From NCBI RefSeq assembly GCF_001507665.1, contig NZ_CP013910.1, positions 1,921,501-1,985,500 on the forward strand: a stretch of 64,000 bases of DNA, in the 5' to 3' direction. Position 1 is the stretch's first letter, and each line of letters opens with the position of its first letter. The position numbers and the translations under genes are program-made. Shown piece by piece: positions 18,606-26,993 of this stretch. Under the pieces are notes generated by a model. That model saw only the letters and a list, made by a program, of their open reading frames with translations, did not search any database and was not told the origin of the DNA. The DNA is from Deinococcus actinosclerus. GTDB taxonomy: Bacteria; Deinococcota; Deinococci; Deinococcales; Deinococcaceae.

Positions 18606-19946
18606 ATGTTTGAGTCCCTGGGCAACAAGTTGCAGGACATCCTGGACCGGGTGGGTAAGGAACGCCAGCTGACCGAGGCGCAGGTCAAGGCCGCGATGCG
18701 CGAGATCCGCATGGCGCTGCTGGAAGCCGACGTGAACTTCGGCGTCGCGAAGGACTTCGTGGCGCGCGTCTCCGAGAAGGCCGTCGGGCAGTCCGTGGAA
18801 GGCAGCCTGACCGCCGGGCAGACCGTCGTGAAACTCGTGCACGACGAACTGATCGAGACGCTGGGTGGCAAGACCATCCAGCCGGAACTGAAGACCGAGG
18901 GGAACGTCTGGTTCATGGTGGGCCTCCAGGGCGCCGGGAAGACGACCAGCACCGGCAAGCTCGCCGCGCACTACAAGAGCAAGGGCCGCCGCGTGCTGCT
19001 CGTCGCGGCCGACACGCAGCGTCCCGCCGCGCGCGACCAGCTCGAAGTCCTCGCCAAACAGGTGGGCGTGCCGGTCCTGAAGGTCGCGGACGGCGAGAGC
19101 CCCGCCGAGACGAAACGCCGGGTGGACGAGCACCTGAAGACCGACTTCCGCGACCTCGTGATCGTGGACACCGCCGGCCGCCTCCAGATCGACGAGGCGC
19201 TGATGGACCAGCTGGCCGACCTCCAGCGCGTCATGCAGCCCACCGAGAGCCTGCTCGTCGTGGACGCCATGACCGGCCAGGAGGCGCTGAACGTCGCGCA
19301 GACCTTCGACCAGCGCGTGAACGTCACGGGCCTGATCATCACGAAGATGGACGGCGACGCGCGCGGCGGCGCGGCCCTCAGCGCGCGCAGCGTGACCGGC
19401 AAACCCATCTACTTCGCGGGCACCAGCGAGAAGATCGCCGGACTGGACGCCTTCCACCCCGACCGGGTCGCGGGACGCATCCTCGGCATGGGCGACGTGC
19501 TCGGCCTGATCGAACGCGCGCAGCAGGCCGACCTGAAAGCCATGGAAGTCAAGAAACCCGGCGACTTCGACCTGGAAGACCTGCTGCTGCAACTGCGGCA
19601 GATCCGCAAGATGGGCCCGCTGGGCGACCTGCTCAAGCTCATCCCCGGCATGAGCCGCGCGCTGCCCGAAGGCTTCAACATTGACGAGGCGCAGCTCCAG
19701 CGGATCGACGCGATGATCAGCTCCATGACCGTCAAGGAACGCCGCAACCCCAAGATCATCGACGGGCGCCGCCGCAAACGCATCGCCGCCGGCAGCGGCC
19801 ACAGCGTGCAGGACATCAACAAACTCCTGAAGATGCACGAGCAGATGAAGGACATGATGAAGATGCTCCAGCGCATGAGCGGCCCCGGCGCCAAGGGCAT
19901 GAAACCGCCCCGCATGCCCAACGTCCCCCCCAGCCTCAAACGCTGA
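18606..19946 (+). CDS. ffh: signal recognition particle protein
   Basis: A 446-residue SRP54/Ffh GTPase that binds signal sequences and 4.5S RNA and delivers ribosomes to the membrane. The N domain is followed by the G domain with GLQGAGKTT (G1, about residues 106-114), DTAGRLQ (G3) and [10 protein letters not shown] (G4); the Met-rich M domain shows [14 protein letters not shown] and the RNA-binding [10 protein letters not shown]. The basic tail ends PSLKR. TAGCGT lies six bases before the ATG, so it is probably leaderless. A terminator follows at 19961-19994. Confidence 0.97.
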   Translation: MFESLGNKLQDILDRVGKERQLTEAQVKAAMREIRMALLEADVNFGVAKDFVARVSEKAVGQSVEGSLTAGQTVVKLVHDELIETLGGKTIQPELKTEGNVWFMVGLQGAGKTTSTGKLAAHYKSKGRRVLLVAADTQRPAARDQLEVLAKQVGVPVLKVADGESPAETKRRVDEHLKTDFRDLVIVDTAGRLQIDEALMDQLADLQRVMQPTESLLVVDAMTGQEALNVAQTFDQRVNVTGLIITKMDGDARGGAALSARSVTGKPIYFAGTSEKIAGLDAFHPDRVAGRILGMGDVLGLIERAQQADLKAMEVKKPGDFDLEDLLLQLRQIRKMGPLGDLLKLIPGMSRALPEGFNIDEAQLQRIDAMISSMTVKERRNPKIIDGRRRKRIAAGSGHSVQDINKLLKMHEQMKDMMKMLQRMSGPGAKGMKPPRMPNVPPSLKR

Positions 19947-19960
19947 AGCCCCACCCATCG

Positions 19961-19994
19961 ACACCCGCCCCCGCAGCGCAGCCGGGGCGGGTGT
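19961..19994 (+). terminator. ffh terminator
   Basis: Eleven-base perfect arms (19961-19971 and 19984-19994) around a twelve-base loop. The last T of the stem is the first base of the TTGACA box for the next transcript. Confidence 0.75.
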
Positions 19995-20022
19995 TGACAC
20001 TCCGGCACCCGCCCCATATACT
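19994..20022 (+). promoter_or_regulatory. strong promoter of tRNA-Lys
   Basis: TTGACA (19994-19999), 17 bases, TATACT (20017-20022): a near-consensus housekeeping promoter about 45 bases before the mature tRNA. It is the best sigma-70-like promoter in the window. Confidence 0.85.
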
Positions 20023-20073
20023 CACTCCCGCTGAGAACGCGCCCACACGGCACGCAGCGAGACAAAACCACCT

Positions 20074-20149
<76 letters not shown>

Positions 20150-20152
20150 GAA

Positions 20153-20183
20153 AAACCCCGTCCTAGACGGGGTTTCTTGTTTT
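20153..20183 (+). terminator. tRNA-Lys terminator
   Basis: Ten-base arms (20153-20162 and 20166-20175) with a three-base loop, followed by CTTGTTTT: a classic intrinsic terminator. Confidence 0.9.
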
Positions 20184-20696
20184 ACTTCCACCCGCTGACG
20201 TGGCCCACTGTGCCCCACGTGGCCCAAACGTGGCCCACCGCGTTTCAGGGGGTCACCCTGCCCCACCGTGCCCGGTCCCGCTCGAAGACCCCCCGCCCTG
20301 GCCCCGGCCTGAACCGTCAGCGACCGTCGCCGGGCCAGGGGGGGGCGGGTCATCCTGGCCCGGTCCTCTTCGCAGAAAAAAACACGCCCGAAAGATTCCA
20401 GCTCTTATACCTCGAAAAATCTGGGGACATTGGGGACTCAAGCCGTTTCACGCCGTCTGACACGAAGAAAAACCCTGTCCCCACGAAAAACGGGGGTGGG
20501 GACTCACTTCCAGAAAACACCGTGCAGGACAGCGTTTCTCCGTGTCCGCACTTTTGGGACTTTGCGTCCCCACTCTGGGGACTCAGGCCGTTCAGGGGTG
20601 GGGACCGGCGCAGGAACCGGCGAAGAGGGACGGTCAGACCGCCCCCCCGCACCCCCCCGCCTTTCCAGCGTGCCGACCGCACGCCCTGGCCCTGGC
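20184..20696. repeat. non-coding stretch with direct repeats between tRNA-Lys and integrase
   Basis: I see no convincing gene in these 513 bases. First come three CGTGGCCCA copies within about 50 bases (near 20188-20237). Then TGGGGAC-type sites: TGGGGACTCAAGCCGTT (20431-20447), TGGGGACTCA (20497-20506) and TGGGGACTCAGGCCGTT (20576-20592), plus partial copies at 20422 and 20599 and inverted GTCCCCA at 20477 and 20566. Clusters of short direct repeats beside a tRNA and an integrase gene are what arm-type integrase sites look like; that role is inferred. Confidence 0.5.
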
Positions 20697-22064
20697 CTAC
20701 ACCTTCCGGCGCGGCCCGCCCTTCCTGACCGCCCCACGGCGCACCGGGGACACGCCCGCCCGCGTCTTCCCTTCGCCGGTCCCGCCTTCCACCTCGAGCG
20801 GCCCCCCGCCGGGCACCGTGGGCGCTTCCAGGGGTGCCGGCGCCGCCCGCCCCTGGCCCCGCCCCCGAAGGTCTGACAGCTCATACCCCAGGCCGCGCAG
20901 CTTGCCGGGCAGGGCGTGCGCGTAAATGTTCAGGGTGGTACTCACCTGCGCGTGACCCAGCATGGCCGCGACACTCACCGGGTCTTCCCCCCTCGAGATC
21001 AGGAACGTCCCTGTACTGTGGCGCAGCGCGTGCGGGGACAGGACTTCTACGCCCGCCGCCTCGCACGTCCGGCGCATCACGGCGCGCAGCGAGTCCTGAC
21101 GCATGGGGCGGCCGTCCACTGACGGGAACACCGGGGCCGTCTCTGCCACGCCCGCGCCCTGGTACTTGAGTGCCCGCGCCTCGACTGCCACGCGCGCCCG
21201 CATGTCTTCCACGATCCCCAGGGCGTCCCCGGACAGGTACACGCGCCGCACGCCCGCCGAAGTCTTCGGCCCGCCCGCGTAGTACTTCCCCTCAAACTCA
21301 CTGCGGGTCTTCGAGACACTGACGTAAGGCGCGCCCGTGTCATCCTGCCGCACGTCCCCCCACGTCAGGGCCAGCGCTTCCCCGATCCGAAGGCCGGTGT
21401 ACGCCAGGAAGGCCAGGGGCAGGGCGAAACGGTCCCCCAGGGCCACGGTCACGAACCGCGCCAGGTCTTCCGGCTCGAAGTGCTTGACCTTCGCCTCTTT
21501 GACGGCGCCGCCCTTCGAGGGGGACAGGGGCCGCGCGTACTGCGCCGGGTTGTCCCTCAGCAGCCCGTCAGCGATAGCGTGGGCATACGCGCCGTGCAAG
21601 AGGACGTGAACCTGTCTCTGCCCGCTGTACCCCAGGGGGGGCCGCATCATTCCCTCTTCGCCGGGCCGCGCCACGCTCAGCAGCTCGAAGTACTCACGCA
21701 ACCGGCCCGGCAGGACGCCCGCCGCGATCAGGTGGGCCAGATGGGGCGCTATGTGCCGGGTGTACAGGGCTTCGTTATTCCAGGCCGTGCGGTCTGCCCA
21801 CGTGGCCCGCTTCGAGCGCATGTACTCCGTGACCATCTCGCCCACCGTCAGGGTCCGGGACGCGGGCCGCTTCCCTTCCCCCGCTTCCTGTAGGGCGCGC
21901 GCTATCGCTTCGTGCCCTTCCCTCTTCGTGTTCACCGTCCCGCTAGGGCGCGCCGTTGTCCCGTCCGGGTACGTCACCCGGACCCGCCACCGCCACCGCC
22001 CGGACGGCAGTTGCGTAACGTCCCCCTGCCGGTCACTGGCCTTGCCCTTCCGCTTCCCCGTCAT
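20697..22064 (-). CDS. tyrosine recombinase / phage-type integrase
   Basis: A 455-residue site-specific recombinase, longer than usual because of a basic Gly/Pro-rich tail after about residue 400. The N-terminal arm-binding domain (RWRWRVRVTYPDGTT) is followed by the SAM-like core-binding domain (residues about 72-170) and the catalytic domain. All catalytic residues are present: Arg226 (YTGLRIGEAL), Lys267, His345 and Arg348 (HALRHS), His371 (LGHAQ) and Tyr381 (NIYAH). It reads toward tRNA-Lys. TACCCT lies seven bases before the ATG, so it should be expressed from a leaderless promoter. No excisionase, relaxase or phage structural gene is nearby, so the element is minimal or a remnant. Confidence 0.93.
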   Translation of the reverse strand: MTGKRKGKASDRQGDVTQLPSGRWRWRVRVTYPDGTTARPSGTVNTKREGHEAIARALQEAGEGKRPASRTLTVGEMVTEYMRSKRATWADRTAWNNEALYTRHIAPHLAHLIAAGVLPGRLREYFELLSVARPGEEGMMRPPLGYSGQRQVHVLLHGAYAHAIADGLLRDNPAQYARPLSPSKGGAVKEAKVKHFEPEDLARFVTVALGDRFALPLAFLAYTGLRIGEALALTWGDVRQDDTGAPYVSVSKTRSEFEGKYYAGGPKTSAGVRRVYLSGDALGIVEDMRARVAVEARALKYQGAGVAETAPVFPSVDGRPMRQDSLRAVMRRTCEAAGVEVLSPHALRHSTGTFLISRGEDPVSVAAMLGHAQVSTTLNIYAHALPGKLRGLGYELSDLRGRGQGRAAPAPLEAPTVPGGGPLEVEGGTGEGKTRAGVSPVRRGAVRKGGPRRKV

Positions 22065-22377
22065 ACGCCACAGGGTAAACCCGGCCTACTCCCCTGGCCC
22101 CCGGACAACCCCGGAAGACAGCAGCGTAAACCCGCATCCCCCCGGACGATCCCGGAAGACAGTGGGCCGCGCCCTGGCCCCTCGAGCGGCCCGCCCCTCT
22201 TTTACTCAGGTCTGAGTAAAACCCCCTGACGCCCTAAGCCGGGCTTAGACCGTGGGGGCCGGATCATGTGCCCGGCGTCAGGAAGATGTTCCGGGGGCCG
22301 CTCGAGCGGGCCAGGGGCACGGCGAAGGGGAAGCCCAGGCACGCGCCCACGCTTCCCCTTCGCCGGTCTTCCAGGTG
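22065..22377. repeat. region upstream of the integrase: direct repeats and a palindrome
   Basis: No gene is seen here apart from the integrase promoter (TACCCT, reverse strand of 22072-22077). A 21-base direct repeat occurs at 22101-22121 and 22142-22162 with two mismatches and a 41-base period; GTAAACCCG precedes each copy. A perfect 10-base-arm palindrome lies at 22200-22221 (TTTTACTCAG arm). Such sites are suited to binding a regulator, excisionase or the integrase itself. No second copy of the tRNA 3' end was found by eye. Confidence 0.45.
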
Positions 22378-22584
22378 CTACGCCATGCCCGCCCACAGGA
22401 CGCCCGCCACGATCAGGGCCAGCACGGCCGCGCCGGTCAGCGCCCAGCGCGCCCAGGTCACCCGGCGAAAGAGGAACGCCAGGAACAGCAGCGCGCACGC
22501 CAGGGCGAAGACCTCCCACGGTGCGCCCCGGTCAGCGTTCACGATCACCACCGGCACCGTCCGGCTTCCAGGCGTGCCGCTCAC
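22378..22584 (-). CDS. small membrane protein, last gene of the aat operon
   Basis: A 68-residue ORF with two membrane helices (EVFALACALLFLAFLF and ALTGAAVLALIVAGVLW) separated by a short basic turn (RRVTWAR), and a short N-terminus. The GTG start overlaps the stop of the 48-residue ORF by four bases (GTGA). The family is not recognised. The size and two-helix layout resemble holins, or the many small inner-membrane proteins of unknown role; being beside an integrase makes a phage origin thinkable but unproven. Confidence 0.45.
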   Translation of the reverse strand: MSGTPGSRTVPVVIVNADRGAPWEVFALACALLFLAFLFRRVTWARWALTGAAVLALIVAGVLWAGMA

Positions 22585-22727
22585 CGCGTGCCTCGCAGGA
22601 AGGCCCGGACGCGCAGCGCGGCCCGCACGATCACCCGCGTGGGCCACGGCAGGGGCGGGCCGGTGAACGTGGGACCCAAGGTCGCGTGGGCCTCGGTGCC
22701 CTGGAGTCTGCCAGGCCACACGGTCAT
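22581..22727 (-). CDS. 48-residue basic ORF between two small membrane protein genes
   Basis: A very short ORF beginning MTVWPGRLQGTEAHA, proline-rich in the middle and strongly basic at its end (RAALRVRAFLRGTR). It starts two bases after the stop of the 95-residue membrane protein, and its stop overlaps the GTG of the following 68-residue ORF. The exact fit between neighbours is the only evidence that it is translated; no homology is recognised. Confidence 0.35.
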   Translation of the reverse strand: MTVWPGRLQGTEAHATLGPTFTGPPLPWPTRVIVRAALRVRAFLRGTR

Positions 22728-22729
22728 CC

Positions 22730-23017
22730 TCACACGCCGCAGGGACCAGGGGAGGCGGCGCAGGTGAGGCTGGCGCCGCCGTCGGGTGAGGCGAGCGCGG
22801 CGGGCGGGGCCCAGGGGAGCCCTCTCGCCAGCAGCAGGGCGACGAGCAGCGTCACCGTTCCGGTGATCAGCAGGACGCGGCGCCGGAGGCGCCAGCGCAG
22901 CGCTCCCAGGGCCGACAGCGGGAGTACGAGCCCACCCACTGCAAGCTGTGCAGGCAGGGCAGAGCTGTACGAGATGATCACGCCTGTACTCGTCGCGGTG
23001 CCGGGTGGCGTGGTCAT
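22730..23017 (-). CDS. small membrane protein downstream of aat
   Basis: A 95-residue protein with two hydrophobic segments (LAVGGLVLPLSALGAL and LLITGTVTLLVALLLA), a basic turn between them (RWRLRRRV), and a Cys-containing tail (LTCAASPGPCGV). The ATG at 23017 has a good AGGAGA site and lies ten bases after the aat stop, so it is cotranscribed with aat. The family is not recognised. A longer frame reading into aat in another phase is not real. Confidence 0.5.
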   Translation of the reverse strand: MTTPPGTATSTGVIISYSSALPAQLAVGGLVLPLSALGALRWRLRRRVLLITGTVTLLVALLLARGLPWAPPAALASPDGGASLTCAASPGPCGV

Positions 23018-23027
23018 GGCGTCTCTC

Positions 23028-23648
23028 CTACAGCGTGGCGTCGGTGGTGAGGGCGGCCTGGAGTCGCCGGGTGTACTCGTCGGCGCCGATCTCGTAGACG
23101 CCGAGGGTCTGGAGGTGCGGGTTCTGGATCTGCGCGTCGAGGAGGGTGAACCCCCGGGCGTGCAGGTGGCCGGCGAGGCCGATGAGGGCGGCCTTGCTGC
23201 CGTTGGTGACGCGGTGGAATTTGCTCTCGGCGATGAACGCGCCGCCCAGCGCGAGGCCGAGGACGCCGCCCGCGAGTTCCCCATCTCGGTACGCCTCGAA
23301 GGAGTGGGCGAGGCCTGTGTCGTGCAGGTGGCCGTAGATGGCGGTGAGGTCGTCGCTGATCCACTCGCCGTCGCGGGGGGGGCTGCCGGGCAGTAGGCCG
23401 CGGCACCCGGCGAGGACAGCGTCGAAGTTGGTGTCCACGCGGTAGGTGAAGTGCCGCAGGTCGCGTTTCAGTCGGCGGGCGACGTGCAGGCCGCCTTCCT
23501 CGGTCAGGGGCACGATGGCGCGCTCCTCGACGCTGTAGAACTGCACGCCGTCCCCGTTGTCCATCAGGAACGCGCCCTGCGCGTAGGCGCGGGCGACCTG
23601 CCGGGTCAGGGGGTCGGGGTGGGTCAGCCAGGGCTGGGCGGCGGGCAC
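23028..23648 (-). CDS. aat: leucyl/phenylalanyl-tRNA--protein transferase
   Basis: A 206-residue Aat enzyme that adds Leu or Phe from aminoacyl-tRNA to proteins with N-terminal Lys or Arg, marking them for ClpS/ClpAP degradation. Visible blocks are YAQGAFLMDNGDGVQFYS (substrate entry), TNFDAVLAGC, EWISDDL, the core GLALGGAFIAESKF and the late LLDAQIQNPHL. The GTG start at 23648 is one base after the thioesterase stop, so translation is coupled. An upstream extension in the same frame is out of character. It precedes two or three small membrane ORFs. Confidence 0.93.
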   Translation of the reverse strand: MPAAQPWLTHPDPLTRQVARAYAQGAFLMDNGDGVQFYSVEERAIVPLTEEGGLHVARRLKRDLRHFTYRVDTNFDAVLAGCRGLLPGSPPRDGEWISDDLTAIYGHLHDTGLAHSFEAYRDGELAGGVLGLALGGAFIAESKFHRVTNGSKAALIGLAGHLHARGFTLLDAQIQNPHLQTLGVYEIGADEYTRRLQAALTTDATL

Positions 23649-23649
23649 C

Positions 23650-24078
23650 TCAGCGGGGGTACAGCACGGCCTGCGTGCAGCGGAACAGGGCCATGAGTTT
23701 GCCGTCCGGCGCGCGGACCTCGGCGTCCCAGACCTGGGTGGTGCGTCCGGCGTGGACGCTCCGGGCCTCGCAGGTGACGGTGCCCTCGCGGGCGGTGCCG
23801 AGGTGGTTGCTCTTGAGTTCGATGGTCGTGAACGACTGCGCGCCCTCGGGCAGCAGGATGCGGGTGCCGTAGCCACAGGTCGTGTCGGCCAGCGCGACAA
23901 CAGTCGCGGCGTGCAGGAAGCCGTTCGGGGCAAGCAGTTCGGGCCGCACGGTCAGTTCGCTGCGCAGCAGTCCCCGCTCGGCGTGCGTGAAGCGGATGCC
24001 GATCAGGCCGGGCAGGTGGCCGGCGCCGAACGCGGTCAGGTCGTCCGGGCTGGGGACGGGACGGGGGGTGGTGGTCAT
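23650..24078 (-). CDS. PaaI-type hotdog thioesterase
   Basis: A 142-residue single hotdog domain of the PaaI group, hydrolysing acyl- or aryl-CoA thioesters in the cytosol. The characteristic segments are RSELTVRPELLAPNGFLHA (Asn-Gly-Phe-Leu-His in the active turn), ALADTTCGYGT with the catalytic Asp on the central helix, and TIELKSNHL on the next strand. TACGCT lies seven bases before the ATG on the reverse strand. It is first in the operon with aat; no functional link between the two is evident. The exact acyl substrate is unknown. Confidence 0.88.
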   Translation of the reverse strand: MTTTPRPVPSPDDLTAFGAGHLPGLIGIRFTHAERGLLRSELTVRPELLAPNGFLHAATVVALADTTCGYGTRILLPEGAQSFTTIELKSNHLGTAREGTVTCEARSVHAGRTTQVWDAEVRAPDGKLMALFRCTQAVLYPR

Positions 24079-24150
24079 GCGGCCCAGCGTACCCTGCCCG
24101 CCCGCGCGAATTGGGGGGAGGCTTCCGCGCGGTTTAGAGCAGTTCTGCGA

Positions 24151-24285
24151 ATTACGGCGTCAGGGCAAAGGACGCCTGACGCCTCCATTCTTCGTCCTGC
24201 TCCGCCACATTCACTCGCTTCGCTCGGTCATGAAGACCTTATCTTCATGACAAATGCTTTAGTCCGCGTCGCCTAGAATGGGAGG
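24151..24285. promoter_or_regulatory. recF promoter region with two strong hairpins
   Basis: A nine-base stem GGCGTCAGG/CCTGACGCC (about 24153-24180), the short palindrome CTCGCTTCGCTCG (about 24214-24226) and a perfect ten-base stem with a five-base loop (24227-24236 / 24242-24251) fill the gap before recF. TAGAAT (24274-24279) is six bases before the recF GTG, giving a leaderless transcript. The hairpin block looks like a dispersed intergenic repeat. Confidence 0.5.
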
Positions 24286-25374
24286 GTGCGTCTGGATTCG
24301 CTGTCCACCCTGAATTACCGGAATCTCGCCCCGTGTACCTTGCTGTTCCCGGCGGGCGTGACCGGGGTCTTCGGGGAGAACGGCGCGGGCAAGACGAACC
24401 TGCTGGAGGCGGCGTTCCTGGCCCTGACCGGCCTGACGGACGTGACGCGCCTGGAGCAGCTGGTGCAGCAGGGCGAGACCGAGGCGTACGTGCGGGCGGA
24501 CCTGGAGAGCAGCGGCAGCCTGAGTGTGCAGGAGGTCGGGCTGGGGCGCGGGCGGCGGCAGCTGAAGGTGGACGGCGTGCGCGTGCGCACCGGGGACCTG
24601 CCGCGCGGGAGCGCCGTGTGGATCCGTCCGGAGGACAGCGAGCTGGTGTTCGGGTCGCCGTCGGGGCGGCGGGCGTTCCTGGATTCGCTGCTGTCGCGCC
24701 TGAGTGCCCGCTACGCGGAGGTCCTGTCGCGGTACGAGCGTACGGTGTCACAGCGCAACGCGGCCCTGCGCGGCGGTGAGGAATGGGCGATGCACGTCTG
24801 GGACGAGTCCCTGGTGCGCCTGGGGACCGAGATCATGACGGTGCGCCGCCGCGCGCTGGTGCGCCTGAACGAACTGGCGGCCGAGGCGAACGCCGCGCTG
24901 GGCAGCCGCAAGAGCCTGACGCTGAGCCTCGCGGAGTCCACCACGCCTGAGGCCTACGCGCAGGATCTCGCGTCGCGCCGCGCGGAGGAACTCGCGCGGG
25001 GCAGCACCGCGACCGGCCCGCACCGGGACGATCTGGTGCTGACGCTGGGGGACTTCCCGGCCAGCGAGTACGCCAGCCGCGGCGAGGGCCGCACGGTGGC
25101 GCTAGCGCTGCGCCGCGCGGAACTGGAACTCCTGGCGGAACGCTTCGGCGAGCGGCCCGTGCTGCTGATCGACGACTTCTCGGCGGAACTCGACCCGGGG
25201 CGGCGGGCGTTCCTGCTGGACCTGGCAGCCAGCGTCCCGCAGGCGATCGTGACGGGCACCGAGCGCGCCCCCGGCGCGGCCCTGACCCTGCGCGCGCACG
25301 GGGGCCGCTTCACGCCGGAGGTCACCGCTGAACCTCTGCCCGGGGAACCGCTGGCCGAGGAGGTGCGCGCGTGA
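24286..25374 (+). CDS. recF: DNA replication/repair protein RecF
   Basis: A 362-residue RecF, an SMC/Rad50-like ATPase that with RecO and RecR loads RecA at gaps; in Deinococcus the RecFOR route is the main double-strand-break repair path because RecBCD is absent. Walker A GENGAGKT is at residues 30-37; the family blocks are VWIRPEDSELVFGSP and GPHRDDLVLTL; signature ASRGEGRT and Walker B VLLIDDFSAELD follow. The GTG start is fixed by TAGAAT six bases before it. It overlaps the dciA-like gene by four bases, the usual actinobacteria-like pairing of recF with DUF721. Confidence 0.95.
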   Translation: MRLDSLSTLNYRNLAPCTLLFPAGVTGVFGENGAGKTNLLEAAFLALTGLTDVTRLEQLVQQGETEAYVRADLESSGSLSVQEVGLGRGRRQLKVDGVRVRTGDLPRGSAVWIRPEDSELVFGSPSGRRAFLDSLLSRLSARYAEVLSRYERTVSQRNAALRGGEEWAMHVWDESLVRLGTEIMTVRRRALVRLNELAAEANAALGSRKSLTLSLAESTTPEAYAQDLASRRAEELARGSTATGPHRDDLVLTLGDFPASEYASRGEGRTVALALRRAELELLAERFGERPVLLIDDFSAELDPGRRAFLLDLAASVPQAIVTGTERAPGAALTLRAHGGRFTPEVTAEPLPGEPLAEEVRA

Positions 25375-26231
25375 CCCGCCGGGGGCGGCGCATGAGCGGC
25401 CCGCTGCGGCTGGGGGACCTGATGGGGGCCACGCTGGGCAGCGCGAAACTCACGGGCGGCATCCAGCGGGCGCGGGCGATCCTGCTGTGGCCGCAGGCGG
25501 TCGGCCCGGAAATCGCGCGGATCACGCGGCCCCGCACGCAGCAGGGCGGCACGCTGTTCATCGAGGTGCGTGACAGCGCCACCGCGCACCACCTCAGCAT
25601 GCAGCGGCACCACTTCCTGAAGGCCCTGAACGCCCTGCTGCCCGACGCGCCCCTGACCGAGCTGCGTTTCGGGGTGGGCACCGTGCGCGAACCGACCGCG
25701 CCGGTGGCGGTGGCGCCGCTGCCCGCTCCGGACCGCGCCCGCGCACGGGAACTCGTGCAGGACGTTCCGGACGACCTGAAGAGTGCCGCGCTGCGCGCCG
25801 CCGAGGCGATCACCCGCGCGCGCAAGTGGCGCGAGGAACAGGGCTTCCGGCCCTGCCCGGTGTGCGGGGAGGCCAGCCGCGAGCAGCCCTGCCGCGCCTG
25901 CACGCTGACGCTGGACGACCCGAACGTGCGCCGCGCCGCCAGGGCGCTCATGCGCCACCCCGAGCGGCTGGAGGGCCTGCGCGACACGCTGGGGAACAGT
26001 GGCGTGCAGGCCGCGCGGTTCCTGGCGCTGCGGCAGCTGGAGGAACAACTCGAGCTGCTGGCGCTGGAGTGCGTCCGCAGTGGCGAGGGCGGCGGGTACC
26101 AGGGGTTCCTGGCCGAGCAGGCGGCGCTGTACCTGACGCTGCTCCTCAGCCGGCCCCGCGCCGCCCTGAAACGCAGTGACCGCGCGTACCTGCCCGAGCG
26201 GGTGCGGCACGTCCTGAACGCCAGCGACTGA
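25371..26231 (+). CDS. DciA/DUF721 family protein with a C-terminal four-cysteine domain
   Basis: A 286-residue protein. Residues about 9-105 form a DUF721 (DciA) domain, recognisable by [17 protein letters not shown] and [17 protein letters not shown]; DciA is the ancestral loader of the replicative helicase DnaB. Beyond it come a Pro/Ala linker and a helical domain containing Cys162, Cys165, Cys174 and Cys177 (CPVC...CRAC), a likely zinc knuckle, then about 110 more helical residues. Typical DciA proteins stop at about 100-170 residues, so this is an extended form. GTG overlaps the recF stop (GTGA). Two downstream ATGs are alternatives, but the coupling favours this start. Confidence 0.82.
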   Translation: MTRRGRRMSGPLRLGDLMGATLGSAKLTGGIQRARAILLWPQAVGPEIARITRPRTQQGGTLFIEVRDSATAHHLSMQRHHFLKALNALLPDAPLTELRFGVGTVREPTAPVAVAPLPAPDRARARELVQDVPDDLKSAALRAAEAITRARKWREEQGFRPCPVCGEASREQPCRACTLTLDDPNVRRAARALMRHPERLEGLRDTLGNSGVQAARFLALRQLEEQLELLALECVRSGEGGGYQGFLAEQAALYLTLLLSRPRAALKRSDRAYLPERVRHVLNASD

Positions 26232-26302
26232 CCCGTCCCGCCCGGCGGAATGCTGGCGCAGGTGCCTGTGCATCGCGCGCGCCGCCCACTATCCTGAAGG
26301 GC

Positions 26303-26980
26303 ATGACCGACGCCCCGGACGGCACGCCCACCCCCTCCCCCGTTCAGCCCGGCGGTTCGGCCGGTTCGCACCGTGAGGCCTCGCCCCGGCGGGTGCGGGT
26401 GGCGATCCTGACGGTCAGCGACACCCGCACGCCCGAGACGGACACCAGCGGGCAGTTCCTGCGCGCCGAGATCGAGGCGCAGGGGCACGAGGTCGTGGCG
26501 TACCGCGTCGTGAAGGACGACGCCGTGCAGATCCGCTCGGCCCTCGTGGCGTTCACGCGCGAGGCGACCGTCGTGATCTCCAGCGGCGGCACCGGCATCA
26601 CGGGCCGCGACGTGACCGTGCCGGTCGTGGAGAGCCTGATCACCAAACCCATCCCCGGCTTCGGCGAGCTGTTCCGGATGCTCAGCTACCAGCAGGTGGG
26701 CGGCGCGGCCATGCTGTCACGCGCCGTGGCCGGACTGGTGCGCGGCGCGGTGGTGTTCGCCATGCCGGGCAGCCTGAACGCCGTGCAGACCGCCTGGAAC
26801 GGCATCCTGAAGGACGAGCTGGGTCACCTCGCGTTCGAGGTGGAACGCCACGGGCAGCCGGGCGTCCTGACCCCGCCGCCCCTCCCCGGGCCGGACGCCC
26901 CGGCGCCACCCCCGATGCCCGGCGCGGGGGGCGGCGTGGCCGCCGGCCTGGGCCGCCACAAGAAAGGCGGGAGCCTGTGA
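26303..26980 (+). CDS. moaB: molybdenum cofactor biosynthesis protein, MoaB family
   Basis: A 225-residue MoaB/MogA-type protein that adenylylates molybdopterin before metal insertion. The MoCF domain spans about residues 32-190, with [33 protein letters not shown] (substrate loop) and [10 protein letters not shown]. The first 30 residues and the last 35 are Pro/Gly-rich and outside the domain. TATCCT (26290-26295) lies seven bases before the ATG. The molybdenum enzyme MsrP in this window is a possible client. It is followed 13 bases later by the next gene. Confidence 0.9.
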   Translation: MTDAPDGTPTPSPVQPGGSAGSHREASPRRVRVAILTVSDTRTPETDTSGQFLRAEIEAQGHEVVAYRVVKDDAVQIRSALVAFTREATVVISSGGTGITGRDVTVPVVESLITKPIPGFGELFRMLSYQQVGGAAMLSRAVAGLVRGAVVFAMPGSLNAVQTAWNGILKDELGHLAFEVERHGQPGVLTPPPLPGPDAPAPPPMPGAGGGVAAGLGRHKKGGSL

Positions 26981-26993
26981 CCCCGGGGCGCAC

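Noticed and set aside
20792..22320. CTCGAGCGG palindromic words near 20792, 22181 and 22308, considered as element boundaries.
   Set aside because: CTCGAG-type words are short and expected by chance at this GC content. One is inside the integrase coding sequence and the flanks do not match.
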